A stretch of DNA of 64,000 nucleotides, taken from assembly GCA_963814745.1 (NCBI GenBank), contig CAWFEA010000016.1, positions 124,001-188,000 of the forward strand. The letters are read 5' to 3'. Source of the DNA: CAWBRT01 sp963814745. Lineage in GTDB: Bacteria; Acidobacteriota; Terriglobia; Terriglobales; Acidobacteriaceae. This document shows positions 56,691 through 64,000 of this stretch, piece by piece. Positions within the stretch are counted from its first letter, which is position 1, and each line of letters begins with the position of its first letter. The notes under the pieces were generated by a model. The model ran no database searches. It was not told the DNA's origin and saw nothing but the letters and a program-made list of their open reading frames with translations. The position numbers and the translations under genes are program-made.

Positions 56691-57546
56691 CAACACTCGC
56701 ACAATTGGCGCGTAGGCGAGCTTCACTTTGGCGTAAGCGCTGCAACGCTTCCGGAGGAAATGCGACATTTCCGTTGCGCCCTGTACCTAGCTTTATGCCT
56801 GGTTTGGCTTCGCCATGGTAGTCTGAGCCTCCGGTCATTAAGAGTCCATGACGTTGGGCGAGTTCACGGTAAAGAACAATTTGCTGAGTGCTATGATCGC
56901 TGTGCCACACCTCAATCGCGTCCAGTCCAGCGTCACGAAGGGTGGGCAGTATTCGCGGCAGATCGCTTTGTGGACGAAAGGGATGAGCTAACGAGGTAAT
57001 GCCGCCGGCTTCGTGGATTTTTTGCAACCCTTCGACCAGCAGCGGTTCACTGCGCTGCACGTACCCTCTTGCCGATTCGTCGAGGTACTCATCAAACGCC
57101 TGCTGGAGGGTTGTGACATAACCTTTCTTCAGCATGATCTGCGCGAAGTGTGGACGTCCAGGCAGCCCGCGCCCAATTGCTAGCACTTCTTCTAACGTGA
57201 TATCTATACCCAGTTGTTGAAGACGTTTCACTAAACGGGCGTTGCGGTCGTGACGGGAGGCCTGCATATCAAGGACCCATTGCCGCAAGGTATCAATTCG
57301 ATCCAGCAAAAAAAAATACCCGAGCAAATGGACCGACTGACCATTCAACTTGGTCGAAAGCTCAATCCCGCAGATGAGTTCTATTCCGGCCTCACGTGCC
57401 GGGTGAATTGCTGCATCGTAACCAGCGAATGTATCGTGGTCAGTGATGGCAATGACCTGGATTCCTGCCCGGACAGCCTCTGAAATCAAACCACCCGGCG
57501 AAGTGGTGCCGTCGGAAGCAGAAGTGTGAGTATGGAGATCAATCAT
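56464..57546 (-). CDS. PHP-domain phosphoesterase, C-terminus extended into an IS1380 relic
   Basis: Residues 1-280 form a complete PHP domain of the RNase AM/YciV type. Metal ligands are visible in MIDLHTHTSASDGTT, AITDHDTFAGYD, GIELSTKL, SLAHPFRP and MTGGSDYHGE. Relatives hydrolyse nucleotides, including 3',5'-bisphosphates such as pAp. The family usually ends soon after VAFPPEALQRLR. Here the last 70-75 residues are translated antisense through the transposase relic (56464-56690), so the original stop was lost. The start overlaps the upstream APS kinase gene by 8 bp. pAp is the by-product of PAPS-dependent sulfotransferases, so pAp removal is an attractive but unproven role. Confidence 0.82.
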   Translation of the reverse strand: MIDLHTHTSASDGTTSPGGLISEAVRAGIQVIAITDHDTFAGYDAAIHPAREAGIELICGIELSTKLNGQSVHLLGYFFLLDRIDTLRQWVLDMQASRHDRNARLVKRLQQLGIDITLEEVLAIGRGLPGRPHFAQIMLKKGYVTTLQQAFDEYLDESARGYVQRSEPLLVEGLQKIHEAGGITSLAHPFRPQSDLPRILPTLRDAGLDAIEVWHSDHSTQQIVLYRELAQRHGLLMTGGSDYHGEAKPGIKLGTGRNGNVAFPPEALQRLRQSEARLRANCASVAHPREGYVRDHVAYRDQPTGTQLQQSFAQHPDLRSCARGTSSPQTQLLHQHASGGGQQHPELVGPETAATGAVDL

Positions 57547-58129
57547 ACGAGATTAGCCCACGGCTTTGGAGTGTCGCCCAGACTTTATCTGCACTTTCCT
57601 CAGGTGTCTCATCGCTGGAGTTGACGATGACATCGGCAGCAAGTGGTGGTTCATAGGGGTCCGAGACTCCCGTAAAATGCTGAATTTCTCCAGCCAGCGC
57701 CTTTTTGTAAAGTCCCTTGACGTCACGTTGCACCAAAACATGAAGCGGGCATTCAACATAAACTTCCACGAAATTATTAATTCGTGATCGCAGTTCGTCC
57801 CGAATAGCTCGATACGGTGAAATAGCCGCACCAATGGCTATCACGCCGTTGCGCGATAGCAAATCGCAAACGAACCCGATACGACGGATGTTTTCGTCAC
57901 GATCTTCTTTGCTAAATCCAAGTCCGCGTGAAAGATGGGTCCGAACGAGATCTCCGTCAAGAAGTTCGACCTTAGCGCCGTGGCTCTGTAAACGCCGCTG
58001 AATCAGTTGCGAAATCGTGCTCTTACCTGCTCCGGATAGACCGGTAAACCACAGAGTAAACCCTTTGTGGGTATCCTGGGACTGCTCTACCGGAATTTCG
58101 ACGATTGGCTTCTCAGAATAAATTGCCAT
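57539..58129 (-). CDS. cysC: Adenylylsulfate (APS) kinase
   Basis: About 196 residues with P-loop GLSGAGKS (30-37), LLDGDLVRTHLSRGLGFSKE (APS-binding region), DENIRRIGFVCDLLSRNG and GAAISPYRAIRDELR (the conserved Ser-Pro-Tyr), and the DYEP-like SDPYEPP. It phosphorylates APS to PAPS, the sulfate donor. There is no sulfurylase domain. ATG 58129 is preferred; the frame is open to 58168. It is divergent from the sulfotransferase gene at 58551 and overlaps the PHP gene downstream. Confidence 0.92.
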   Translation of the reverse strand: MAIYSEKPIVEIPVEQSQDTHKGFTLWFTGLSGAGKSTISQLIQRRLQSHGAKVELLDGDLVRTHLSRGLGFSKEDRDENIRRIGFVCDLLSRNGVIAIGAAISPYRAIRDELRSRINNFVEVYVECPLHVLVQRDVKGLYKKALAGEIQHFTGVSDPYEPPLAADVIVNSSDETPEESADKVWATLQSRGLISYD

Positions 58130-58550
58130 AGCAGAATGGCTTCTGCAATTGTTTGGCCTAAAACACAAATAATTGTAAAATTTCTATACTCCCTGCACTT
58201 TTGAATTGTGACAAAAACTTCTAGATATCACGGGAAGTGAGGGGTTAATTCATAAAGGCACGATTCGGTCCCGTCCTGCACGGCATTCTCGCAACATGCG
58301 TTGTTTCGGACTAGAAATCCACTCTTCAGGCCGGTGGGAAATTTCTTTCTACTGGAATGGAAGATTTCTTCAATACTCAAGCAGCAAAACATCAATTCGC
58401 ACGGCGAGAGGTTTAAGAATGTGGCATTCGGTTCATTACCGGCGAAACTTGCGGGGGTTCATCTAAGGCACCGGAGAGCAACCAGACCCTTTCCATTGAT
58501 GGCAAACGACTTGCAAGCACTTCGGTAGAAATCTCGGCAAGGGATTCAAC
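58130..58550. other. Divergent promoter region between cysC and the sulfotransferase gene
   Basis: About 420 bp, AT-rich at the cysC side (58150-58220). No gene is supported. Several near-matches to a -24/-12 element have the wrong spacing (for example GG-N9-GC at 58469-58481), so no promoter is called. Confidence 0.35.
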
Positions 58551-59300
58551 ATGGCACATAACGTCATTGTCCTCACCTCTGGGCTGACCGGCAGCTCTGT
58601 TTTAACTGGTCTCATCTGTCGAGCAGGATATTGGAGTGGCGACAGTACCCACAAGAAAGTAGATTATGACACTTTCGAGAACGAGGAGTTGGTTCAGCTC
58701 AATTTGCGGATTTTGCAGGAAGCCGGTTACAGCGGCAGCTACGTGGTCGAGTTCTCGCGCGACGCATTGCAACGCATCAGCGCTCTTGTGGGCAAAAATG
58801 ATAGCGCTGTCTATGATTCTTTCGTATTGCGATGCAACGACCATCGGCCATGGATCTGGAAAGATCCACGCCTATGGCTCACCATGCGCTTCTGGAAGAA
58901 TTTTCTCGATCTGAGCGACTGTAGGTTTATTCTTTTGACGCGTGGCGTTGTACAGGGATGGGTTTCAGCCACTTTACGACGCCAGATCAGAAGCTTCGGA
59001 TCGTTCAGACGATACGAAGAAAGTGTGCAAAAAACAATCACCGATTTTTTTGACGAAAATGATCTGCCTTATCAAAAGATCGCTTACGAGCAGTTGATAG
59101 TCAATCCCGCTTCCACTATAGATGAATTAAATCGGTTTCTGGAAACCAAACTAACGGTGGAGGATCTCAAAAAGATCTATCATAAGCCGCTTTATAAGAA
59201 TCCCGGGAGTACTTGGTCGAAGCAGGTCGAGGCGGTATTGATCTACCTGAAGAATTATTCCGAACGAGCAGACCGTTTCCAGAGCGAGAATAAGCCCTGA
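58551..59300 (+). CDS. PAPS-dependent sulfotransferase family protein
   Basis: A 249-residue protein. The N-terminal loop TSGLTGSSVLTGLI (9-22) corresponds to the 5'-phosphosulfate-binding loop of sulfotransferases, although the usual lysine or arginine is replaced. FILLTRGVVQGWVSA (about 126-140) corresponds to the 3'-phosphate-binding motif with its conserved Arg and Ser, and WIWKDPRLWLTM is also typical. Encoded opposite cysC, it probably sulfates the polymer or a lipid-linked precursor. A terminator follows at 59596. Confidence 0.75.
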   Translation: MAHNVIVLTSGLTGSSVLTGLICRAGYWSGDSTHKKVDYDTFENEELVQLNLRILQEAGYSGSYVVEFSRDALQRISALVGKNDSAVYDSFVLRCNDHRPWIWKDPRLWLTMRFWKNFLDLSDCRFILLTRGVVQGWVSATLRRQIRSFGSFRRYEESVQKTITDFFDENDLPYQKIAYEQLIVNPASTIDELNRFLETKLTVEDLKKIYHKPLYKNPGSTWSKQVEAVLIYLKNYSERADRFQSENKP

Positions 59301-59595
59301 TGATCAGCAGACGTCGGGGTTGGCACTGCGGATTTCGAGCAATCGCGTGCAAACAAAACAGACGTGGCGACGGCTTTGGCGCCAGGGGTACGTACAGGAA
59401 CCAAGCGCTCGTTGACAGGCGGGTGAAGTTTGAGAGGCCCGGGGCGGGAGAGGGATTAGCCAAGCGGATTAGCCAGGGAGATTCTCATCGTAGACTTTTT
59501 CGCCCAGATAACCGGAGGAAGCCATAGCGCCTCTGCCATTCGCAGTTCCGAGTTTATGAGCACCGAAGTTTAGCTCAGAATCTGCTATCGCTTGA

Positions 59596-59630
59596 GGTCA
59601 GTTCGAAGTTCGTAACTTAGCTGACCTTTT
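59596..59630 (+). terminator. Terminator-like nested hairpin after the sulfotransferase gene
   Basis: GGTCAG (59596-59601) pairs with CTGACC (59621-59626), enclosing AAGTT-CGT-AACTT (59606-59618), and is followed by TTTT. The U-run is short, so efficiency is uncertain. The rest of the 59301-59940 spacer shows no gene. Confidence 0.6.
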
Positions 59631-59940
59631 CGGGCGTTTAGCCGGAAGCGTCCAAGCAAGGGATAAGCCCTGGAAATAGTGAAAAACGGAAAAACTTTTC
59701 TTATTGTTGTGCAATAGGTTTCTCTCTGGTTGGCTTAGTGGTGTGTTTCGGATACGTCCATGCCTGCCTGGAAATCGACCCCCTAGCGCCTAGAAAATCT
59801 GCCTCGAAGCATTCTGTGATGGTATCCCTGTTCGCCAACGTTTCGGCAGTTGAGTTGCACTGCTGGTAACTATAGGTAGCAATGGGGGGCATTGTCGCTC
59901 TACTTCCAATCGCATGCTTCGGCCGAGGTGAGTGAATAAA

Positions 59941-61725
59941 ATGCATCGGGATCTTGATTACTTTCAGCTGCTTAAGGAAGCGAAGAGGTCTGAGGGAGCA
60001 ACTGGGAGACCCGAAATCCGAGTGGCCATACTGGCCGACTGCGCGACGCAACAATTCATCCCAATGCTTCGCGCACTGTACCTCCGCGGAAACCTTGATC
60101 CAGTGTTTTATGAAGGCGGGTTCGACGCGATCGAACTGGAGTCGCGAAATCCAAGTTCCGGGTTGTACAAGTTCAAACCCGACGTGATCCTTATTTTGAA
60201 CACCGTCCAAGCACTCCGGGACAGGTATTACCAGCGCGCCGGTTCCGGCGCTGCTTTTCAACAACATGCATTGCAGCGAGTCCTGGCAGTATGGGATGCC
60301 CTGAAGCAAAAGAGCGACACAGTGGTCATCCAGTCGAATTTTGCTGTCCCGCTTGAGCGCTTTTTCGGCAATTACGACCAAAAGGTCGAAGAATCCCTTT
60401 CGTCGATTGTTTTGCAGTTGAACGCGGCCATTGCTGCAGAAGCGCGGACTCGCAATAATGTACTTTTTCTTGACGTGAACGCGGTCGCATCGTGGATAGG
60501 GCGGAAGGCATGGTTTGACGAACGGATGTGGAGCATCGCCAAGCAGTTTTGCGGAACCGATTATTTGCCTGTTGTTGCCCAAAACATTGTTGATATCAGC
60601 CTCGCAATGCGAGGGCGCGCAGTTAAATGCATCGTTATCGACCTTGATAATACGATCTGGGGAGGCATTGTTGGCGACGACGGCCCGCACGGGATCCAGA
60701 TCAGCGCGCACGGCGAGGGCGAGCCATTTTATCGTTTCCAAGCATTTCTGAAAGAGCTGAAGAAGCGCGGCATTTTGCTGGCGGTTTGTAGCAAGAACGA
60801 ACACGAGAATGCCATCAAACCATTTCTGGAAAACCCTGAAATGGTACTCAAGTTAGAAGACATCACGGTGTTTGTTGCGAACTGGGGCAACAAGGCGGAA
60901 AACTTGAAGCAGATCCGCGACACGCTGAACATCGGTATGGATTCGATTGTGTTCGTCGATGACAACCCATTCGAACGCAATGTGGTTCGTACGCTTGTTC
61001 CAGATGCAATCGTGCCGGAAATGCCGGAAGATCCGGCAGATTACGTCAAAGTATTATGCGAACTGAACCTGTTTGAGACCACGTCTTTTTCAGCCGAGGA
61101 TACACAGCGGGCCGACCTCTACCGACAAGAAGCACAGCGCAAAGTCTGGGAGACCACGGCTTCCAGCTTTGAAGAATTCCTCCAGTCACTTGGAATGACG
61201 ATCGAGGTAAGCCGCTTCGTGCCGGAGCAGCTGGGGCGCATCACGCAACTGATGCAGCGGAGCAACCAATTCAATCTTACGACACAGCGGTACAATCAAG
61301 CACAATGCGAGGCCATGATGACCGACGTTGAGGCATGTCTTCCGCTGTTCGCCAAGCTTCGCGACCGCTTTGGCGATCACGGCCTAATCTCGATCGTCAT
61401 TGCTCGACCGGATCGCGCGGCTGGGGTACTCAACATCACTGATTGGTTAATGAGTTGCCGGGTACTGACTCGTGGAGTCGAGGAATATTTGATGAATCAC
61501 CTGTTGGAGGAAGCTAAACGCTCAGGCCTGTCCACGGTTGCCGCTTCCTATATTCCAACGTCGAAAAACGGGATGGTAAAAGAGTTTTATGCGCGCTTCG
61601 GGTTCGAGCGCAGAGTCGAGCACTCGGATGGCCGAATTGACTGGGTGTTGAACGTTGCCGAGTACTGTCCTCGGCAAGTGTTTATAATTCCTGAGACGGC
61701 TAGGACTCAAGCGGCTGCGATTTAG
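59941..61725 (+). CDS. FkbH-like HAD-IIIC protein (acyl-ACP loading, SGNH-like N-terminus)
   Basis: About 594 residues. The N-terminal part (about 25-220) resembles the SGNH-like region of FkbH proteins (VAILADCATQQFIPML, NTVQALRDRYY). The HAD phosphatase-like core has the nucleophile motif VIDLDNTIWGG (Asp234, Asp236), LLAVCSKNEHENA and IVFVDDNPFERN. A GNAT-like C-terminus (about 440-590) includes FNLTTQRYNQ, RFGDHGLISIVI and ASYIPTSKNGMVKEFY. FkbH proteins load glyceryl or similar C3 groups from 1,3-bisphosphoglycerate onto an ACP. The next gene encodes an ACP 10 bp downstream, which supports that role. ATG 59941 fits the GAGGTGA binding site better than GTG 59932. Confidence 0.88.
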   Translation: MHRDLDYFQLLKEAKRSEGATGRPEIRVAILADCATQQFIPMLRALYLRGNLDPVFYEGGFDAIELESRNPSSGLYKFKPDVILILNTVQALRDRYYQRAGSGAAFQQHALQRVLAVWDALKQKSDTVVIQSNFAVPLERFFGNYDQKVEESLSSIVLQLNAAIAAEARTRNNVLFLDVNAVASWIGRKAWFDERMWSIAKQFCGTDYLPVVAQNIVDISLAMRGRAVKCIVIDLDNTIWGGIVGDDGPHGIQISAHGEGEPFYRFQAFLKELKKRGILLAVCSKNEHENAIKPFLENPEMVLKLEDITVFVANWGNKAENLKQIRDTLNIGMDSIVFVDDNPFERNVVRTLVPDAIVPEMPEDPADYVKVLCELNLFETTSFSAEDTQRADLYRQEAQRKVWETTASSFEEFLQSLGMTIEVSRFVPEQLGRITQLMQRSNQFNLTTQRYNQAQCEAMMTDVEACLPLFAKLRDRFGDHGLISIVIARPDRAAGVLNITDWLMSCRVLTRGVEEYLMNHLLEEAKRSGLSTVAASYIPTSKNGMVKEFYARFGFERRVEHSDGRIDWVLNVAEYCPRQVFIIPETARTQAAAI

Positions 61726-61735
61726 GAGCAGTGCA

Positions 61736-61975
61736 ATGAACGACGGCATTCACGAGCGTCTGACCGAAACATTCCAGTTTATCTTCGACGATCCAGGCCT
61801 ACAGGTTACTAGGGCGACAACAGCCGACGATGTTCCCGGTTGGGATTCGCTTACCCATATCAACCTGATCGTGGCGATCGAGAAGCAGTTCAAGATTCGC
61901 TTCACTACCGGGGAAGTCACCCGCTTGAAAAATGTTGGCGAATTGATGGACCTGATCACGAAGAAATCAAACTAG
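61736..61975 (+). CDS. Acyl carrier protein
   Basis: A 79-residue helical protein with the phosphopantetheine site PGWDSLTH (Ser38). It probably carries the acyl or glyceryl unit made by the FkbH-like neighbour and hands it to the MBOAT acyltransferase encoded 14 bp downstream. It is not the housekeeping ACP: the usual D-S-L-D-x-V is D-S-L-T-H-I. Confidence 0.92.
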   Translation: MNDGIHERLTETFQFIFDDPGLQVTRATTADDVPGWDSLTHINLIVAIEKQFKIRFTTGEVTRLKNVGELMDLITKKSN

Positions 61976-61988
61976 GGGGCCTCCGACC

Positions 61989-63398
61989 ATGCAATTCGCG
62001 TCGTTCGAGTTTGCCCTCTTCCTCGTGCTTACGGTTGTGCTCTTTCGTGTATGCCCACGACGCTGGCGAACGGCTTTCATTCTGACAGCTTCGTATCTTT
62101 TTTATTGCACGTGGGATGCGTGGATGGCAGTCGCCCTGTTTGGAACAACTTTGTTGGCGTACGTGGTCGGGATCCAACTTGAAAACTTGCGAGGCCAGGA
62201 GAGCGCTTCGCGGCTGATGGTGGGGCTTGTAATCTCGTTCGTTCTCTACTTGGCATTCTTCAAGGCAAGGACTTTTCTGCATGTTGGTGGGGGCGTGCTG
62301 ATCCCACTGGGAATCTCATATTACACGTTCCGTCTGATCAGTTATGTATTGGACGTTTACTGGGGCAATCTCGAAGCGGAACGCAGTTTTGTTCCATTCG
62401 CAGCTTACGTAGCATTCTTCCCGCACATGATCGCCGGGCCGATCCAGCGCGCCTCGTCATTTTTGCCGCAAGTACATGAGCAGAGCAAGCCGAGGGTATT
62501 GGAAGGCTTAGCACGCATCATGCTTGGTTTATTCAAAAAGGCCCTCGTTGCGGACAACCTTGCTCTGTTGGTCGATTACGGCTATCAGCACCTGCACTCT
62601 GCCTCCGCTATACCTAATCTGATCTCGTGTTATGCCTATCCAGTACAGCTCTATGCTGATTTTTCGGGCTTAACTGATATTGCAATCGGCATTGGGTTAC
62701 TTTTTGGTATAGAGTCGCCGGAGAACTTTGATGCCCCGTTCTCCTCGGCCAATATTAGCGAGTTCTGGCGTCGCTGGCACATGACGCTGACAAACTGGCT
62801 GCGCGATTACGTCTTCATGCCGTTGCGCATGGCTACTCGCAACTGGGGGAGCTATGGCCTTGCGCTGAGCGTAATGACAAATATGGTACTGATCGGCATT
62901 TGGCATGGTTTTACTGCTGCGTTCCTGGCTTTTGGAATATTGCATGGCGTTTTTCTTACCGTGGATGCCCTGACGATACAGTGGCGGAAGCAGCTTTACA
63001 AACGCCGGCCTGTTGTGCTGGTGGTTACCAGAATTCTGGGACCCGCCGTGACGTACACGCTCGTGTCGTTGGGCGACATATTTTTCCGTGCGCCGTCACT
63101 TCGTGATGCGGCGGGACTGCTCAGTGGGGCGGCAGCCGGCTTGGCTCACGCGCCTGCTGCGCTCGCCGCACTCACGGCGCCTCCGAACCACTATGCTTGG
63201 GTTGCGATTCCGGCCTTTATCTTGACCGAATTAATCGACTACGTCCGGAGACATTGGGGTCTGCGACTGCCCGATTCAGCACCACGGGCGGTGCGGTGGG
63301 CGGCGTGCGCGTGCATGGGAACGACGTGCGCGTTTGTTGTCCTTCTACTCCTCGCCCGGCAAACAGAAGCGAATCCTTTCGTCTATGCGTTTTTTTAG
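61989..63398 (+). CDS. MBOAT-family O-acyltransferase (AlgI/DltB-like)
   Basis: A 469-residue polytopic protein with AlgI/DltB hallmarks: FRVCPRRWRTAFILTASYLFY near the N-terminus, PLGISYYTFRLISYVLDVYWG, FFPHMIAGPIQRASSFLPQ, EFWRRWHMTLTNWLRDYVF and the catalytic histidine in IGIWHGFTAAF (His306). It transfers acyl groups to exported polysaccharide. It sits between an ACP and an SGNH-like gene, as in alginate and other polymer acetylation modules. Its stop overlaps the next start (63385-63398). Confidence 0.92.
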   Translation: MQFASFEFALFLVLTVVLFRVCPRRWRTAFILTASYLFYCTWDAWMAVALFGTTLLAYVVGIQLENLRGQESASRLMVGLVISFVLYLAFFKARTFLHVGGGVLIPLGISYYTFRLISYVLDVYWGNLEAERSFVPFAAYVAFFPHMIAGPIQRASSFLPQVHEQSKPRVLEGLARIMLGLFKKALVADNLALLVDYGYQHLHSASAIPNLISCYAYPVQLYADFSGLTDIAIGIGLLFGIESPENFDAPFSSANISEFWRRWHMTLTNWLRDYVFMPLRMATRNWGSYGLALSVMTNMVLIGIWHGFTAAFLAFGILHGVFLTVDALTIQWRKQLYKRRPVVLVVTRILGPAVTYTLVSLGDIFFRAPSLRDAAGLLSGAAAGLAHAPAALAALTAPPNHYAWVAIPAFILTELIDYVRRHWGLRLPDSAPRAVRWAACACMGTTCAFVVLLLLARQTEANPFVYAFF

Positions 63399-64000
63399 AG
63401 ACTTTTTCATAACGGTTCTGTCGGTGATCGCCATCATTGCAATCTTTGAGATGGGAATGCGCCTTGCTGGTGTGCGCTACGATTACTCGTTCTACGAAAG
63501 CGATCCGGTTATTTATTCGACGTATCGGCCGAATGCGGAGGGATGGGAAGTCAAAGAAGGCGAAAATTTTGTTCGCATCAACAGCTACGGAATGCGTGAC
63601 CGTGAACGGACGCTCACCCCAACTCTGGGTGCGACTCGAATTGCCATGCTCGGCGATTCCTTTGTGGTTGCGATGCAGGTTCCCTTGGAAAAGACAATGG
63701 CGCAGTTGGTCGAGCGGCGGTTGAACGACCAATTTGTGGACACCGGCAAATCTTTTGAGGTGCTGAATTTTGCCACCGGCGGCGTCACCTTGGCGCAGTA
63801 TTACGCGATCATGCGGGAGCGGGTTTGGACGTTCAAGCCCAAAGTGATCATGGTATTCGTAAGCCCAATATCGGTGACGACCTGCAGCCGACGTCTCAAC
63901 ACCTCTACTTCGCCGATCCCATATTACGTGATTCGCGATGGGCAGATCGTGCCTGATCCGCAGAATCGCCCCCCGGAGGACGCCTCTCCTGATGCTCGCC
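63385..64000 (+). CDS. Membrane-anchored SGNH/AlgJ-like protein (cut by window end)
   Basis: The visible 205 residues begin with a membrane anchor (about 6-26), then NSYGMRD, the SGNH block I motif IAMLGDSFV (Ser92) and ATGGVTLAQYYAIMRE (block with Gly/Asn). It probably completes periplasmic acyl transfer started by the MBOAT protein. Around 63860-63910 the alternative frame gives NIGDDLQPTSQHL, which looks at least as family-like as the annotated VTTCSRRLN, so a pair of compensating indels is possible. The start overlaps the MBOAT stop by 14 bp. Confidence 0.8.
   Translation, partial: MRFFRDFFITVLSVIAIIAIFEMGMRLAGVRYDYSFYESDPVIYSTYRPNAEGWEVKEGENFVRINSYGMRDRERTLTPTLGATRIAMLGDSFVVAMQVPLEKTMAQLVERRLNDQFVDTGKSFEVLNFATGGVTLAQYYAIMRERVWTFKPKVIMVFVSPISVTTCSRRLNTSTSPIPYYVIRDGQIVPDPQNRPPEDASPDAR

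Noticed and set aside
1..64000. CRISPR arrays
   Set aside because: The only regular repeats are the coding tandem repeats (255 and 300 bp) and IS hairpins; no short repeat-spacer pattern and no cas genes are present.

Overview
The window is a piece of a Gram-negative chromosome dominated by an exosortase A (XrtA)/PEP-CTERM exopolysaccharide locus. An EpsI-fused exosortase, a PEP-CTERM substrate, a PrsT-type TPR lipoprotein, an EpsB_2-like sugar transferase, exosortase-associated glycosyltransferase, FemAB and amidotransferase genes, and many secreted He_PIG/ASH-repeat proteins together point to an Acidobacteriota (Terriglobia-like) genome. That placement is an inference from gene content; no marker gene is present.

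Layout. 1-3835 (-): start of a secreted protein with a SdrD/Cna-B-like middle and a tandem 85-residue Ig-like array that runs off the left edge and is riddled with frameshifts. 4.5-9.8 kb (+): PEP-CTERM protein, prsT-like lipoprotein, exosortase-EpsI. 9.9-19.2 kb: IS66 remnant, methyltransferase and asparagine-synthase-like gene (-), outer-membrane barrel, beta-helix protein and class III aminotransferase (+), ATP-grasp ligase (-). A tRNA-like gene lies at 19.64-19.72 kb. 19.7-36.0 kb (+): the compact EPS assembly operon: initiating sugar transferase, Wza-type export protein, Wzz-type chain-length protein, ExeA-like ATPase, BY-kinase, a small HTH protein, FemAB, a frameshifted glycosyltransferase, a frameshifted amidotransferase, a second asparagine-synthase-like protein, a GNAT/FemAB-NodB fusion and an O-antigen-ligase-like protein. 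36.1-47.3 kb (+): three secreted proteins, ending in a 2492-residue modular giant. 47.4-56.7 kb: an IS-rich accessory zone (IS110 remnant interrupted by IS200, intact IS5-type element, IS3/IS1380 scraps) around a GT39-like membrane protein, a GT2-GtrA protein and a truncated relative of the giant. 56.5-64 kb: PHP phosphoesterase and APS kinase (-), then sulfotransferase, FkbH-like HAD protein, acyl carrier protein, MBOAT and SGNH-like genes (+), suggesting sulfation and acylation of the polymer.

How it fits together: the operon builds a polymer on undecaprenyl phosphate, controls its length through Wzz/BY-kinase, exports it through the Wza-like protein and the barrel, and decorates it (amide groups, deacetylation, acylation, sulfation). 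XrtA processes the PEP-CTERM substrate. The observation I rate highest is a set of sigma-54-type (-24/-12) promoter candidates directly upstream of five transcription units of the locus. Three share the core TGGCAG-N7-TGC, which suggests that RpoN co-regulates surface-protein and polymer genes. The second is a family of modular secreted proteins (37.4, 39.9 and 53.2 kb) that shuffle a kelch-like domain and a large RIFT-barrel/toroid-like domain among Ig-type repeats.
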